Shown: positions 7,058-18,001, counted from the stretch's first letter. The stretch: 64,000 nt of DNA from Secundilactobacillus mixtipabuli (GCF_002217925.1 NZ_BCMF01000008.1:62001-126000); one strand, 5' to 3'. The notes: generated by a model not told the origin, from the sequence alone. Numbers and translations are program-made.

Positions 7058-8893
7058 TTATCTCTTTAAGTGATAACTATACGTCGAAACAATAATGTTC
7101 TGACGCGTATTCAATGCCGAACGCAGTCTCAAAGCAGTCTGGTTATGCAAAACATTTTGCCATGGCCGTCGTGGTACGAATTGAGGAACTAAGACCGTGG
7201 TCGTAAAGTTCCGTTCAGCAGCCCGCTTAGCAATCACATCACAGAACCGCAATGTCGGTGTAATGATTGATCGATAAGAGGAATGAATATCGACAAACCG
7301 AACATCCGGAAATTCCACTTTGAATTTCTGAGCTGTCTTATGTTCCTTACGTGGATTCTCATCAAAGGACACGTGCATGGCAATCACGTAGTCCCCTACT
7401 GAACGGGCGTAGTCAATAGCATGCGCCGTTACTTGAGTCACATCGCTAACTAAGACAATCACCGTTGCACCATCGTAATGGTGATTAACGGCATCACTAT
7501 CTTCACTCACTCGCAGTTGGTGTGCCACGTTGATATAATGCCGATGAATACGGTAGAACATGTAAATCAAAGCTGGCATGACGATTAAGTAAGGCCAGAC
7601 ATTACCAAAATGAAGCAGGAACAAGAAGACCACAAGTGAGAAGGAAATAAAGGCCCCCAGGAAGTTAATAACAGCTTTCCAGCCCCATTTACCCTCACGA
7701 ACCCTAAACCAGTGACGGATCATACCGGATTGAGATAACGTAAATGGCACGAAAACCCCAACCGCATAAAGCGGAATCAACAGGCTCGTCTTACCGTGGA
7801 AGATGATGATCAGGAAGATCGCCCCAATAGCAAGCGAAATGATCCCGTTTGAATACCCTAAACGGTCACCACGATCTAGGTAAGCATGAGGTAAAAATTT
7901 ATCTTTCGCTAGGTTGTAAGCCAAAATTGGAAAGGCAGAAAAACCAGTGTTTGCGGCAACTGCCAGAATTGCGGCAGTAGCTAGTTGCAACAGATAGTAA
8001 ATTAAGCCATGACCAAAGATTGCTTCACCAATCTGAGAAAGAACCGTGTTATCTGCCATTGGATGAATCCCAAGGTAGTAACTCAGAAACGTAATGCCAC
8101 CGAAGAAGAAAGCCAAGATTGAAGCCATGATAGCTAATGTTGCACTGGCATTATGACTCTTAGGCTTACGGAAATTAGGAACCGCATTACTAATCGCTTC
8201 AACCCCTGTCAGAGAGGAAGAACCACTGGAGAACGCACGGAAGAACAACAGGAGTGTCATTCCCTGCACAGGTGCCCCAACGGCTGCTGTAGCGTGATAA
8301 ACGATCCGTCCAGAGGCAATCTCAAAGATTCCCCAACCAATCATGATAAAAATCATCAGGATAAAGAAATAGACTGGCAAAGTCAGCATCGAAGCTGATT
8401 CACGCATTCCCCGAAGGTTGAGTCCCATGATCAGTAGGACTAAGACGATTGAAATACCGACTTGGTGCGCGCTGAGAGCGGGGATGGCAGAAATAATAGC
8501 ATCGGTACCTGAAGTAACAGAAACCGCCACGGTCAGCATATAATCAACCAACAGTGAACCACCAGCAACTAACCCCGCTGGCTGCCCCCAATTAGTCGTT
8601 GCAACAACGTATGCACCACCACCTGATGGATAAGCATGAATAATTTGTTGGTATGACAACGTGATTGCGAACAGTAAAACCAGAACTAAAGCGGCAACCC
8701 AAAGTTGATACATTAAAGCTGCTGCAGAAAGTGTGATTAAAACTGTTGTAATTTGTTCAGTCCCATATGCGACTGAAGATAACGCATCAGAAGAGAGTAA
8801 AGCCAGCGCTTTAAACTTAGTTAAAGCCTGTCCACCCTCATCCGTCGTCTTCAACGGTTTACCAATAAGTAACCGTTTCAAATAACGCCACAT
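7058..8893 (-). CDS. kimA: KimA-type potassium importer (APC superfamily)
   Basis: This 611-residue protein closely resembles Bacillus subtilis KimA (YdaO), a high-affinity proton-potassium symporter of the APC superfamily inhibited by cyclic di-AMP. The N-terminus (KRLLIGKPLKT, then LALLSSDALSSVAYGTEQI) and the motif SGSSSLTGVEAISNAVP near 218 are characteristic. About 12 membrane helices precede a cytoplasmic USP-like C-terminal domain from about residue 460 that contains DIHSSYRSI and ends YSYHLKR, as in KimA. It is monocistronic. A -10/-35 pair near 9019-9048 implies a leader of about 120 nt with a long hairpin just before the ribosome binding site. DarA, a cyclic di-AMP sensor, is encoded at 20.3 kb. 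An amino-acid permease label is the common weaker annotation. Confidence 0.88.
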   Translation of the reverse strand: MWRYLKRLLIGKPLKTTDEGGQALTKFKALALLSSDALSSVAYGTEQITTVLITLSAAALMYQLWVAALVLVLLFAITLSYQQIIHAYPSGGGAYVVATTNWGQPAGLVAGGSLLVDYMLTVAVSVTSGTDAIISAIPALSAHQVGISIVLVLLIMGLNLRGMRESASMLTLPVYFFILMIFIMIGWGIFEIASGRIVYHATAAVGAPVQGMTLLLFFRAFSSGSSSLTGVEAISNAVPNFRKPKSHNASATLAIMASILAFFFGGITFLSYYLGIHPMADNTVLSQIGEAIFGHGLIYYLLQLATAAILAVAANTGFSAFPILAYNLAKDKFLPHAYLDRGDRLGYSNGIISLAIGAIFLIIIFHGKTSLLIPLYAVGVFVPFTLSQSGMIRHWFRVREGKWGWKAVINFLGAFISFSLVVFLFLLHFGNVWPYLIVMPALIYMFYRIHRHYINVAHQLRVSEDSDAVNHHYDGATVIVLVSDVTQVTAHAIDYARSVGDYVIAMHVSFDENPRKEHKTAQKFKVEFPDVRFVDIHSSYRSIITPTLRFCDVIAKRAAERNFTTTVLVPQFVPRRPWQNVLHNQTALRLRSALNTRQNIIVSTYSYHLKR

Positions 8894-8921
8894 GATTTTT
8901 ACTCCTTTATCGACGAATAAC

Positions 8922-8956
8922 AGCTATCAACCACGAGATCTCAGTGGCCGATAGCT
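8922..8956 (-). promoter_or_regulatory. Leader hairpin upstream of kimA
   Basis: AGCTATC and GATAGCT form the base of a stem that continues with ACCAC/GTGG and closes over the palindrome GAGATCTC. It sits in the predicted leader about 15 nt before the AAAGGAG site. On the minus strand there is no T-run after it, so it is not a standard terminator. Confidence 0.5.
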
Positions 8957-9018
8957 CTTTTCGAAAATTAATATCTAAAATAAGTGAATGCCGCATTGGG
9001 TATGCAAAATCAATTGGT

Positions 9019-9048
9019 ATTGTACAACAAACTATCAAGCGAAAGCAA
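9019..9048 (-). promoter_or_regulatory. Putative kimA promoter
   Basis: On the minus strand TTGCTT is followed 18 bases later by TACAAT (9019-9024). Transcription would begin near 9012. Confidence 0.45.
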
Positions 9049-9142
9049 GCTGTCCGAAAACAATCTGAAAACGTTGATAATTAAACTGGTATAAACGATT
9101 CATTCTGTGATGAATAATGCCCTGATTTTAACTTTAACGCAA

Positions 9143-9184
9143 TAAAAAAGTACCTGAAATAGTCTCCCATTTCAGATACTTTCG
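9143..9184 (-). terminator. groESL terminator
   Basis: AAAGTATCTGAAAT pairs with ATTTCAGGTACTTT on the minus strand, followed by a T-run. It lies about 40 bp after the groEL stop. Confidence 0.8.
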
Positions 9185-9219
9185 TTCAATAGTCAAACAG
9201 TCATCGTTTGAGTTGAAGC

Positions 9220-10857
<1,638 letters not shown>

Positions 10858-10908
10858 TCACCTCATAAATTATTTAGTTTAAAAATTTAGTTCTAGTTGA
10901 CACCTGAA

Positions 10909-11193
10909 TTAGTCGACGATTGCGACAAGATCCTTTTCGTGGACAACTAGATATGAGTCACCGTTATACTTAACTTCAGTACCTGCGTATTTATCAAATA
11001 AGACAGTGTCGCCTTCTTTAACACTTGGCGCAACCTTTTCACCATTGTCAAGCACACGGCCATCACCTACGGCAACAACCTTACCAGTCTGTGGCTTTTC
11101 TTGAGCGTTGCTTGCTAGCACGATGCCACCAACAGTCTTTTCTTCTTCTTCTTGTGCTTGTAAAATTACACGGTCTCCTAATGGTTTTAACAC
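10909..11193 (-). CDS. groES: GroES, 10-kDa co-chaperonin
   Basis: The 94-residue lid of the GroEL chamber. The protein starts at a GTG codon ([11 protein letters not shown]) preceded by GGAGGG six bases upstream; the longer upstream frame lacks a start signal and would run into the CIRCE region. The mobile-loop segment [14 protein letters not shown] near residues 22-35 and the roof-forming segment are present. It is the first gene of the groESL operon. Confidence 0.96.
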   Translation of the reverse strand: MLKPLGDRVILQAQEEEEKTVGGIVLASNAQEKPQTGKVVAVGDGRVLDNGEKVAPSVKEGDTVLFDKYAGTEVKYNGDSYLVVHEKDLVAIVD

Positions 11194-11228
11194 TTGAATC
11201 CCTCCAATAAATATAAAGTTTAGCACTA

Positions 11229-11255
11229 TTAGCACTCATCTAACATAAGTGCTAA
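11229..11255. promoter_or_regulatory. CIRCE element (HrcA operator) of groESL
   Basis: TTAGCACTC-N9-AAGTGCTAA differs from the CIRCE consensus TTAGCACTC-N9-GAGTGCTAA at one base. It overlaps the start of the transcript, between the promoter and the groES ribosome binding site. HrcA binding there would block expression outside heat shock. Confidence 0.95.
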
Positions 11256-11266
11256 TCACAATTAAT

Positions 11267-11295
11267 ACTATAAAATTATTCCCACTCAATTGCAA
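11267..11295 (-). promoter_or_regulatory. groESL promoter
   Basis: On the minus strand TTGCAA (11290-11295) and TATAGT (11267-11272) are separated by 17 bp, just upstream of the CIRCE element. This is a standard SigA-type promoter. Confidence 0.85.
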
Positions 11296-11363
11296 GTCAT
11301 TTACCTAAAAAAACCATGATTTACTCAAAATTAAAAAATTGAACGACAAACCAACTTCCAGGC

Positions 11364-11424
11364 AAAACTAAAAGCAGTTTAACGGCCAATATCTCACTGG
11401 TCATTAAACTGCTTTTTAGTTTTG
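11364..11424 (-). terminator. rex terminator
   Basis: A long inverted repeat (AAAACTAAAAGCAGTTTAA and its near complement) with T-rich flank, 27 bp after the rex stop codon. Confidence 0.8.
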
Positions 11425-11450
11425 TTAACGTTTTGAACCGTCATACCAAA

Positions 11451-12089
11451 TTATTCTTCTTCATTGTAGTGATCCAAGAAATAGATCAAAGTCTGGAGTT
11501 CATTTGTTAAATCAACGTTTTGAACCCGAACGTTGGCGGGCACAGATACCCGAAGCGGCGTGAAGTTCAAAATCCCCCGAACACCGCCCGCAATAGCATC
11601 ATCCGTAACGTTTTGAGCCACGTTTTCAGGCACTGTTAAGATGACGATCTTGATTTGCTGGTCTTCAAGTTGTTTACGCAATTCTGACATTGGATAGATC
11701 GGCACACCACTTTGAACCGTGTTGGCTAAATCGGGACGGACATCAAATGCTGCACTGATCCGAACGTTGCTGTTCTGGTGAAAGTTGAAGTTCAAAAGTG
11801 CGTTGCCTAAATTCCCGACACCAATCAAAGCTGCATTTGTCAGTTTATCTTGGTTTAAAATCTTCTTAAAGAACTTCAATAAACTATCTACATCATAGCC
11901 ATAGCCACGTTTTCCAAGTGCCCCAAAGTATGAAAAGTCACGACGAATCGTAGCCGAATCAACTTTAACAGCCTCTGAAAGTTCTGTCGATGAGACCCGA
12001 TTCTTATCGGAATCATGCAAAATATTCAGATAGCGATAATAAATCGGCAAGCGTTTTGCCGTAGCCTTCGGAATCTTTGTTTCCGTCAA
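11451..12089 (-). CDS. rex: Rex, redox-sensing transcriptional repressor
   Basis: A 212-residue winged-helix repressor with a Rossmann domain that senses the NADH/NAD ratio and controls fermentation genes. The N-terminal DNA-binding domain includes [25 protein letters not shown] (within residues 30-55), and the nucleotide-binding site is [11 protein letters not shown] chose TTG 12089 because AAGGAGG lies eight bases upstream and the family begins at this point; the ORF can be read 13 codons further upstream but without a signal. Its promoter region holds a Rex-box-like sequence at 12229-12246, suggesting autoregulation. The divergent neighbour is an ABC-F gene, as in Bacillus subtilis (ydiH/ydiF). 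Confidence 0.94.
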   Translation of the reverse strand: MTETKIPKATAKRLPIYYRYLNILHDSDKNRVSSTELSEAVKVDSATIRRDFSYFGALGKRGYGYDVDSLLKFFKKILNQDKLTNAALIGVGNLGNALLNFNFHQNSNVRISAAFDVRPDLANTVQSGVPIYPMSELRKQLEDQQIKIVILTVPENVAQNVTDDAIAGGVRGILNFTPLRVSVPANVRVQNVDLTNELQTLIYFLDHYNEEE

Positions 12090-12228
12090 TTTTTCTTCCT
12101 CCTTGTGAACTATCTGATTAAAAATCACTTAAAAACCACTTTTTTAATCATTTAACTAATTGTAATTTCATAAAAATACTAAGCTTGTGAAATCATCATT
12201 CTAGTTAATTGTAGCATATTGAGCTTAT

Positions 12229-12246
12229 TTGTGAAATAATTTTCAA
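12229..12246. promoter_or_regulatory. Rex-box-like operator in the rex/abcF divergent region
   Basis: TTGTGAAATAATTTTCAA matches TTGTGAA-N4-TTCACAA at 12 of 14 defined positions. Further half sites occur at 12185 (TTGTGAA) and 12309 (TTCACAA) in the same region. Confidence 0.55.
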
Positions 12247-12336
12247 TAAAAATCTGCTGAACATCACGATGGCCCTATGAGAATCTCATCAATTAATGGT
12301 AGAATAGTTTCACAATAGAAAGGTAGCTGATACGAC

Positions 12337-14295
12337 ATGTTATTACAGGTTCAGCAAGTAACACGCCGGTTCGGCGCGGATACTCTTTTTGACAATGTCA
12401 GTCTAGATGTCCCTGAACACGGCCGAGTTGCTCTGGTTGGCCGGAATGGCGCGGGTAAATCAACTCTGATCCGTATGATTACAGGAATCGACGCTCCTGA
12501 TGAAGGGCAGATCATTTACAGAAAAGGAATGACCATTGGGTATTTAGCTCAAGATACCGGTCTTGATTCGAACAAATCCATTTGGGAAGAAATGGCCAGT
12601 GTTTTCCAGGACTTACAAGATCAAGAAAAAGAATTACACCGTCTGGAAGAGCAAATGAGCGAACCAGAAATCATCAACGATCAACAAAAATTTGAGCAAC
12701 TTTCAAAAACATATGATCAACGGCAAACCGCTTTTAAGAATAATAATGGTTACGGCTATCGTGCTGAAATACGCGGTGTCCTTCATGGTTTTGAATTCGG
12801 TGAAGAAGACTATGGCCGTTCAATCGATGAACTATCTGGTGGGCAAAAAACCCAGCTAGCGTTAGCCAAGTTGCTACTCGAAAAACGCGACCTCTTAGTT
12901 CTTGACGAACCTACCAACCACTTGGATGTGGAAACCCTTACCTGGCTCGAAGGTTATATTCAATCCTACAAGGGTGCCTTATTAATCGTTTCCCATGACC
13001 GTTACTTTCTCGACCGTTTAGTCACGGAAGTCTACGAGATGTCTATGGGGACAGTGACGCATTTTCACGGCAATTATTCGGCTTATGTCACTCAAAAAGC
13101 AGCCCAGTTGCAACGTCAGTGGAAAGAATACGACAAACAGCAGCATAAAATCTCTCAGTTAGAAGATTTTGTTAACCGCAATATCGTTAGAGCATCGACC
13201 ACTAAACGGGCACAGGCTAGGCGCAAACAGCTTGAAAAAATGGACCGAATTGAGCGGCCAGAATCCGATGACAAAGTGGCCCATTTTGCCTTCACACCAC
13301 ATCGGCAAAGCGGCAATATCGTTTTAACCGTCAAAGACTTGGCTGTTGGCTATGATCCCAGTAAAATACTGGCCGAACCGGTCAATATTGATGTCAAAAA
13401 ACATCAAGCAATTGCAATCGTTGGTCCCAACGGTGTTGGTAAATCAACCCTTTTAAAAACTATTCTGGGTAAAATACCGGCTTTAGCCGGCAGTGTCGTT
13501 TTCGGTACTGGTGTCGACACCGGCTACTATGACCAAGAGCAAAAATCACTGCATAGCAATAAAACCGTGTTAGCCGAGCTTTGGGACGACCATCCCACCA
13601 CCCCGGAAAAAGATATTCGTACCATTCTTGGGAGTTTCTTATTCACTGGTGAAGACGTGGATAAAATGGTTCACAGTCTAAGTGGCGGTGAGAAAGCCCG
13701 GCTGCTGTTAACCAAATTAGCGATGAAGCATGATAATTTTCTGATTTTGGATGAACCTACCAATCATTTGGATATTGATAGTCGTCAAGTACTTGAAAAT
13801 ACGCTAAATGACTTTGACGGCACCATCCTCTTTGTTTCTCATGACCGGTACTTTATTAACCAAGTTGCTACTTCGGTAGTGGAACTCTCAGCTCAGGGAT
13901 CAGAACTCTTCCTTGGCGACTATGATTACTTTATTGAGAAGAAACAGGAACAGGCCGCAGTCGCTGAGAAAAAACAAGCAGAAGCTGAAGAACGTGATCC
14001 TAGTCTGACCGTTAAGTCAGTTAGTCAGAAAAAGCAAAATTATCAACAGTCAAAGGAACGACAAAAACAAGAACGGAAATTAACCCGTCAAGTTGAAACG
14101 TTAGAGCAGCAACTAAATGTTCTAACCGAAAAGAAAACTCAGGTAGAAAACACCATGACCAAGCCTGAAGTATTCTCAGATCAGGCTAAAATGGCTGATT
14201 TGCAGCAGCAACTTGAAGAAATTTCACAACAAATTGAGACAACTGAAAGTGGCTGGGAAGAGGCTTCATTAGCCCTCGAGGATATGTCCGACTAG
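12337..14295 (+). CDS. ABC-F family ATPase (YdiF/Uup type)
   Basis: A 652-residue protein with two ATP-binding cassettes and no membrane domain, the layout of ABC-F translation factors that act on stalled or initiating ribosomes. Cassette 1 has Walker A GRNGAGKST near residue 36 and signature LSGGQKTQLA; cassette 2 has GPNGVGKST near 365 and LSGGEKARLLL. The charged interdomain linker lies near residues 245-300, and a C-terminal coiled coil runs from about 545 to the end. It resembles Bacillus subtilis YdiF, also located next to rex. The start follows GAAAGGTAG. It is monocistronic and ends at a bidirectional terminator. A role in resistance is not indicated. Confidence 0.9.
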   Translation: MLLQVQQVTRRFGADTLFDNVSLDVPEHGRVALVGRNGAGKSTLIRMITGIDAPDEGQIIYRKGMTIGYLAQDTGLDSNKSIWEEMASVFQDLQDQEKELHRLEEQMSEPEIINDQQKFEQLSKTYDQRQTAFKNNNGYGYRAEIRGVLHGFEFGEEDYGRSIDELSGGQKTQLALAKLLLEKRDLLVLDEPTNHLDVETLTWLEGYIQSYKGALLIVSHDRYFLDRLVTEVYEMSMGTVTHFHGNYSAYVTQKAAQLQRQWKEYDKQQHKISQLEDFVNRNIVRASTTKRAQARRKQLEKMDRIERPESDDKVAHFAFTPHRQSGNIVLTVKDLAVGYDPSKILAEPVNIDVKKHQAIAIVGPNGVGKSTLLKTILGKIPALAGSVVFGTGVDTGYYDQEQKSLHSNKTVLAELWDDHPTTPEKDIRTILGSFLFTGEDVDKMVHSLSGGEKARLLLTKLAMKHDNFLILDEPTNHLDIDSRQVLENTLNDFDGTILFVSHDRYFINQVATSVVELSAQGSELFLGDYDYFIEKKQEQAAVAEKKQAEAEERDPSLTVKSVSQKKQNYQQSKERQKQERKLTRQVETLEQQLNVLTEKKTQVENTMTKPEVFSDQAKMADLQQQLEEISQQIETTESGWEEASLALEDMSD

Positions 14296-14304
14296 CCTCA
14301 TACA

Positions 14305-14352
14305 CAAAAAAGACAGATTTTTTCCAACAAGTGGAAGAATCTGTCTTTTTTG
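14305..14352. terminator. Bidirectional terminator between abcF and tsaD
   Basis: AAAAAAGACAGATT and its complement enclose an inner TTCCAC/GTGGAA stem. It serves both converging genes. Confidence 0.85.
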
Positions 14353-14369
14353 TTTGTAAGATCTTCAAT

Positions 14370-15398
14370 TTATGACGCTATCCAGTCAAATTCTAGACTA
14401 GGATCAGCATTCAAACTCATATCACCGAACTGCTTTAACTGATAGCCAACGTAGCCGGCCGCACCAATCATTGCCGCGTTGTCACCACAAAGTTTCAGGG
14501 GCGCTTTAATAAAATCAACATCCTGAAAGGCCTTTAATTCAGAATCTAACCGCTCACGCAGACCCTGATTGGCAGCAACACCACCAGCTAAAATCAGCTG
14601 CTTGACCGAAAAAGCATCCAGTGCACGAACCGTTTTATCCGCTAACACATCCACAACTGCTTGTTGAAAACTAGCGGCCAGATCTTCACGACTCAATGTT
14701 TCGCCAATCTGATCCGCATGATGAACGGTGTTGATAAACGCACTCTTCAAGCCACTAAAGCTGAAGTCAAATGAGTCGGAATCATCCATTGCCCGTGGGA
14801 AGTTAAAGGTATCCTTACCAATATGTGCCAGACGGTCAACTTCTTTCCCAGCTGGGTAGTTAATACCGAGTACCCGACCAATTTTATCGTAGGCTTCACC
14901 GGCGGCGTCATCGCGAGTCTCGCCAATAATTTCAAACTGACCTGGACCAGCTAAGTAAACGAGCTCAGTGTGACCACCTGATACTAAAAGCGCTAAAGCC
15001 GGAAATTCAATCGGTTTCACGTAGCGAGCGGCGTAAATATGGCCTGCCATATGGTTCACTGGGATCAGAGGTAAATCGTGCGCATACGCCACCGTTTTAG
15101 CGGCAGTGACGCCAATTAACAGCGCACCAACCAGCCCTGGGCCATAAGTCACAGCAACTGCTGACAAATCAGCATATGTTACCGCAGCTTCCGACAGCGC
15201 CAGATCAATACAATCGGTAATTTGCTCAATGTGGTGCCGGCTCGCAACTTCTGGCACTACGCCACCAAACCGCTGATGACTTTTTATTTGTGTCGCAACA
15301 ATGTTTGATAAAATTTTCTCACCGTTTTCAATCACTGCTACGCTGGTTTCATCACAACTTGACTCGAAGGCCAAGATTAAATTACGTTCCACGTTCAA
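14370..15398 (-). CDS. tsaD: TsaD, tRNA N6-threonylcarbamoyladenosine transferase
   Basis: The 342-residue catalytic subunit that, with TsaB and TsaE, transfers threonylcarbamoyl to A37 of ANN-decoding tRNAs. The ASKHA-fold motifs are [15 protein letters not shown] near the start, the metal-binding HMAGH near residue 116, the Gly-rich [12 protein letters not shown], and [11 protein letters not shown]. Normal length. It is the last gene of the operon fat-tsaB-rimI-rimI-tsaD and overlaps the upstream rimI by four bases, so translation is coupled. TsaE and TsaC are not in this window. Confidence 0.96.
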   Translation of the reverse strand: MNVERNLILAFESSCDETSVAVIENGEKILSNIVATQIKSHQRFGGVVPEVASRHHIEQITDCIDLALSEAAVTYADLSAVAVTYGPGLVGALLIGVTAAKTVAYAHDLPLIPVNHMAGHIYAARYVKPIEFPALALLVSGGHTELVYLAGPGQFEIIGETRDDAAGEAYDKIGRVLGINYPAGKEVDRLAHIGKDTFNFPRAMDDSDSFDFSFSGLKSAFINTVHHADQIGETLSREDLAASFQQAVVDVLADKTVRALDAFSVKQLILAGGVAANQGLRERLDSELKAFQDVDFIKAPLKLCGDNAAMIGAAGYVGYQLKQFGDMSLNADPSLEFDWIAS

Positions 15399-15871
15399 TA
15401 CTCTCCCTTCGCGCCTGATACGCTTAACTTCATTAAAATTGCATCTTCATCTGGTTGAGAATAGTAAGCCTTCCGCACGCCAATAGCAGAAAAACCTACC
15501 CGCTGGTAGAGATGCTTAGCAGCTAAATTCGATTCTCTCACCTCTAAAAAGACCTGGGTGTTAACCTCCAGTGAGGCTATCAAGGCTTCAATCAACCGAA
15601 TGGCATGACCCTGTTTTTGATAAGCTGGGTCAACTGCGACACCGGTTATATCAACTTGATCCAGTACCTGGACAGCGCCAACGTACCCAATCAATTGCTC
15701 GCCATCATGGATAACAGCATAAACCCGGTGATCCGCAACCATATCTGCTTGAAAGGCCTGCAGTTTCCACCCTGTTCCCGACGGATAAGCCCGCTCAGAA
15801 ATTTGCGCACAGGCTTCGATTAACGGGACTAACTTTGCTTCTGTGACAATCTGAATTTTAAGATTCGCCAT
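15395..15871 (-). CDS. rimI: RimI-type N-acetyltransferase (second copy)
   Basis: This 158-residue GNAT protein is expected to acetylate the N-terminal alanine of ribosomal protein S18 or a similar target. The acetyl-CoA loop is [18 protein letters not shown], near residues 90-107, and the C-terminal [18 protein letters not shown] is typical of RimI. I chose ATG 15871 (MANLKIQIV), nine bases after GGAG; the frame reads further upstream but lacks a signal there. It overlaps tsaD by four bases and the preceding rimI-like gene by 14 bases. Two adjacent RimI paralogues in this operon are also known from other lactobacilli; which one modifies S18 cannot be decided from sequence. Confidence 0.83.
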   Translation of the reverse strand: MANLKIQIVTEAKLVPLIEACAQISERAYPSGTGWKLQAFQADMVADHRVYAVIHDGEQLIGYVGAVQVLDQVDITGVAVDPAYQKQGHAIRLIEALIASLEVNTQVFLEVRESNLAAKHLYQRVGFSAIGVRKAYYSQPDEDAILMKLSVSGAKGEY

Positions 15872-16442
15872 TATCAGAATCTCCAATAGCAATGACCATA
15901 TCGACGGCATCCTCGTGGTCGCCAAAATAGTATCCCTTCTTAATGCCAGCCTTCTCAAAGCCCAAGCTTTGATACAACGACTGAGCTCTCACGTTACTCA
16001 AACGAACTTCTAAGGAGACTTGTTTCAGCTCCAGTTGCCGTGCTTTTTTTATCATTACCGCAATTAAGAAGTGGCCGAGACCACGATTTTGATAATCCGG
16101 AACCACTGCGATATTAGTGATGTGGGCATCGCTTTTGACATCGTTAAAAGTACAGCCAATAAAAGCAAGCAATCGGTCGTGACGACGCAAAACCAAGTAT
16201 AACCGGTCCGTTTCATGGCGAAGCTCACTTGCAAACGCAGCTGAATCCCAGGGCGTTTTACCCCCGTAGACTGCTCGCTCAATACCAAGCATTTCAGGAA
16301 TATCCGTGAACTGTGCTTTGGCTAAAAAATAGGCAACATTTTGAATATGAACTTCATGATTTTTAATGTCTAATACATCTTGAAATTTAGTATCCTGAAT
16401 TTGAAATAATTGCTGATACCAATTTTTAAACTTTTTCAACAT
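15858..16442 (-). CDS. rimI: RimI-type N-acetyltransferase (first copy)
   Basis: A 194-residue GNAT protein with an extra N-terminal segment of about 35 residues before the acetyltransferase fold. The cofactor loop VVPDYQNRGLGHFLIAVM near residue 123 is a better match to the canonical R/Q-x-x-G-x-G/A pattern than that of the neighbouring copy, and SLEVRLSNVRAQSLYQSLGFE follows. It overlaps tsaB upstream by 17 bases. Probable role is acetylation of ribosomal protein S18; the distinct N-terminal extension hints at a different partner from its paralogue. Confidence 0.83.
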   Translation of the reverse strand: MLKKFKNWYQQLFQIQDTKFQDVLDIKNHEVHIQNVAYFLAKAQFTDIPEMLGIERAVYGGKTPWDSAAFASELRHETDRLYLVLRRHDRLLAFIGCTFNDVKSDAHITNIAVVPDYQNRGLGHFLIAVMIKKARQLELKQVSLEVRLSNVRAQSLYQSLGFEKAGIKKGYYFGDHEDAVDMVIAIGDSDNGES

Positions 16443-17148
16443 AGTCGCTACTATCCTCTTCTGGGTGTTGCTTTTGCCAGTCAGCTTCTGCTTTGGTTAA
16501 GCGCAGATACCGTGGCACAAAATCTTTGACATCACTTACAGGAGTGCGTCTCTGCCCCAACCGGCCTAATTCCGCCGCACTTGGCAGGCTCAGTTCGATT
16601 GGATAATGAATAAAGTCTGCCTCTAGGGCTGTCTTTAATCGCTCAGTAAACGCATCAAGATCACCCAGTACAACAACCGGTTCGTTCAGCGCCTTAATTT
16701 GAGGCAATAACTTTTCAAACGGAATATGCTGATCTTCAATCACCGAAACCGGCATCCCGTTTTTGATCCGGTAAACGCCAGCAAAAACGTTATCGTTGCG
16801 CCCATCAAATAAAACCGCAACCAACTGCGTCTCACTGATAATGTTAGCCGCAATTGTGGCTAAACTAGAAACACCAACAAGTTCAATGTTTAACGTATCA
16901 GCCAATGTTTTGGCCGTTGTGACCCCAATTCTCAAGCCCGTATAAGAGCCCGGCCCATCCGCTACGACCACTCGGTCCAGATCAGCCGGTTTTAAGTTGG
17001 CAACCTGCATCAAATCTTGAATGATTGGCAGCAAATGCGCCCCATGTTTTTTAGTGGTGGTGACCGTCGTTGTTGCTAAAACCTGGTCATCTGACATCAC
17101 CGCTACAGTTAGTGTTTGATTAGACGTGTCTAGCGCCAGTACTTTCAT
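16426..17148 (-). CDS. tsaB: TsaB, tRNA threonylcarbamoylation accessory protein
   Basis: This 240-residue ASKHA-fold protein forms the TsaB-TsaD heterodimer required for t6A37 synthesis. The N-terminal LALDTSNQTLTVAV and the motif ADGPGSYTGLRIGVTTAKTL near residue 65 are diagnostic. Unlike TsaD it lacks the HxxxH metal site, as expected. It is located upstream of the two rimI copies in the same orientation, 68 bp after the fat gene. Confidence 0.93.
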   Translation of the reverse strand: MKVLALDTSNQTLTVAVMSDDQVLATTTVTTTKKHGAHLLPIIQDLMQVANLKPADLDRVVVADGPGSYTGLRIGVTTAKTLADTLNIELVGVSSLATIAANIISETQLVAVLFDGRNDNVFAGVYRIKNGMPVSVIEDQHIPFEKLLPQIKALNEPVVVLGDLDAFTERLKTALEADFIHYPIELSLPSAAELGRLGQRRTPVSDVKDFVPRYLRLTKAEADWQKQHPEEDSSDYVEKV

Positions 17149-17216
17149 TTCGTATTAAACCCTCTTCTTCTGATTCTTCAGCCATCATCATACACCTAAG
17201 CCCCGTTAGCCGCCAC

Positions 17217-17981
17217 TTAACGGTTAATAATTGGCTCCCAGTGGAACTCTGCTTCTGTCGCAACATCACCATTTTCCATCGTAATACGGTGCTTTGTAAC
17301 AATTGCATCAGAAACGTCAGTCATCAACGTGGCCTCACTCGTCACGATATGGTGGTACTGAACCTCATTTTCAAACCGAATGTTGATTCCGGTTAAGTTA
17401 TGCCGCGTCAAAAAGCTCATTGGCAGCGCATCTAATAGCCAATCAAAGTAGCGTGAATTATTGACGTGACCATTGCCGTCAATATCAAAATAACGCACTC
17501 GGTAAGCCTTAGTCATCAATTGATCCGTTTCAGCTAGACGTTTAGGCCGTGGTAACCGTGGAATCATTTTAACCTGCTCCGAATTGAATGGCGCAATAAT
17601 ATTATCCGGAATTGTCACAATTTTGCGGGTCTCATGGTCCATCGTAACCCAGATACTTTCAACGTGAACACATTCTTGACCATCACTGTCATGCACCCAA
17701 AATTCTCGGAAGGCAAAGTAGCGATTATAACAAGTAGCTTGCGTTGAAATCTTGATGGTTTCGCCTTGCCGTGGCAGACGAGTGATATCCATTTTGTATT
17801 GCGTTACGACCCAGCCGATCCCGAATTTGGCGACTTCTTCAGCACCAACGCCCAACGCGTCGGTTTGATCCTCCGAAGCCAAAATAATCATATTAATCAG
17901 CATGGCTGGTGTAACAGTGTTTGTGACATCTGTTTCGTAAAAAATAATTTGATGTTTTTCTGAAAAGATATTTGCGCCCAT
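17217..17981 (-). CDS. Acyl-ACP thioesterase (FatA family)
   Basis: A 254-residue double hot-dog thioesterase of the plant FatA-like type found in lactic acid bacteria, releasing free fatty acids from acyl carrier protein. The first domain contains YKMDITRLPRQGETIKI; the second contains the family motif NGHVNNSRYFDWLLD near residues 170-184 that carries catalytic Asn and nearby residues. It lies between rsmI and tsaB, all on the minus strand, but has no fatty-acid synthesis gene beside it. Product chain length cannot be predicted here. Confidence 0.86.
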   Translation of the reverse strand: MGANIFSEKHQIIFYETDVTNTVTPAMLINMIILASEDQTDALGVGAEEVAKFGIGWVVTQYKMDITRLPRQGETIKISTQATCYNRYFAFREFWVHDSDGQECVHVESIWVTMDHETRKIVTIPDNIIAPFNSEQVKMIPRLPRPKRLAETDQLMTKAYRVRYFDIDGNGHVNNSRYFDWLLDALPMSFLTRHNLTGINIRFENEVQYHHIVTSEATLMTDVSDAIVTKHRITMENGDVATEAEFHWEPIINR

Positions 17982-18001
17982 TTGGTTTTCCCCTACTTCT
18001 T

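Noticed and set aside
8894-9060. Possible c-di-AMP (ydaO-yuaA) riboswitch before kimA
   Set aside because: The conserved GGGGA/GAGCC-type core elements are not visible; only a simple hairpin is seen.
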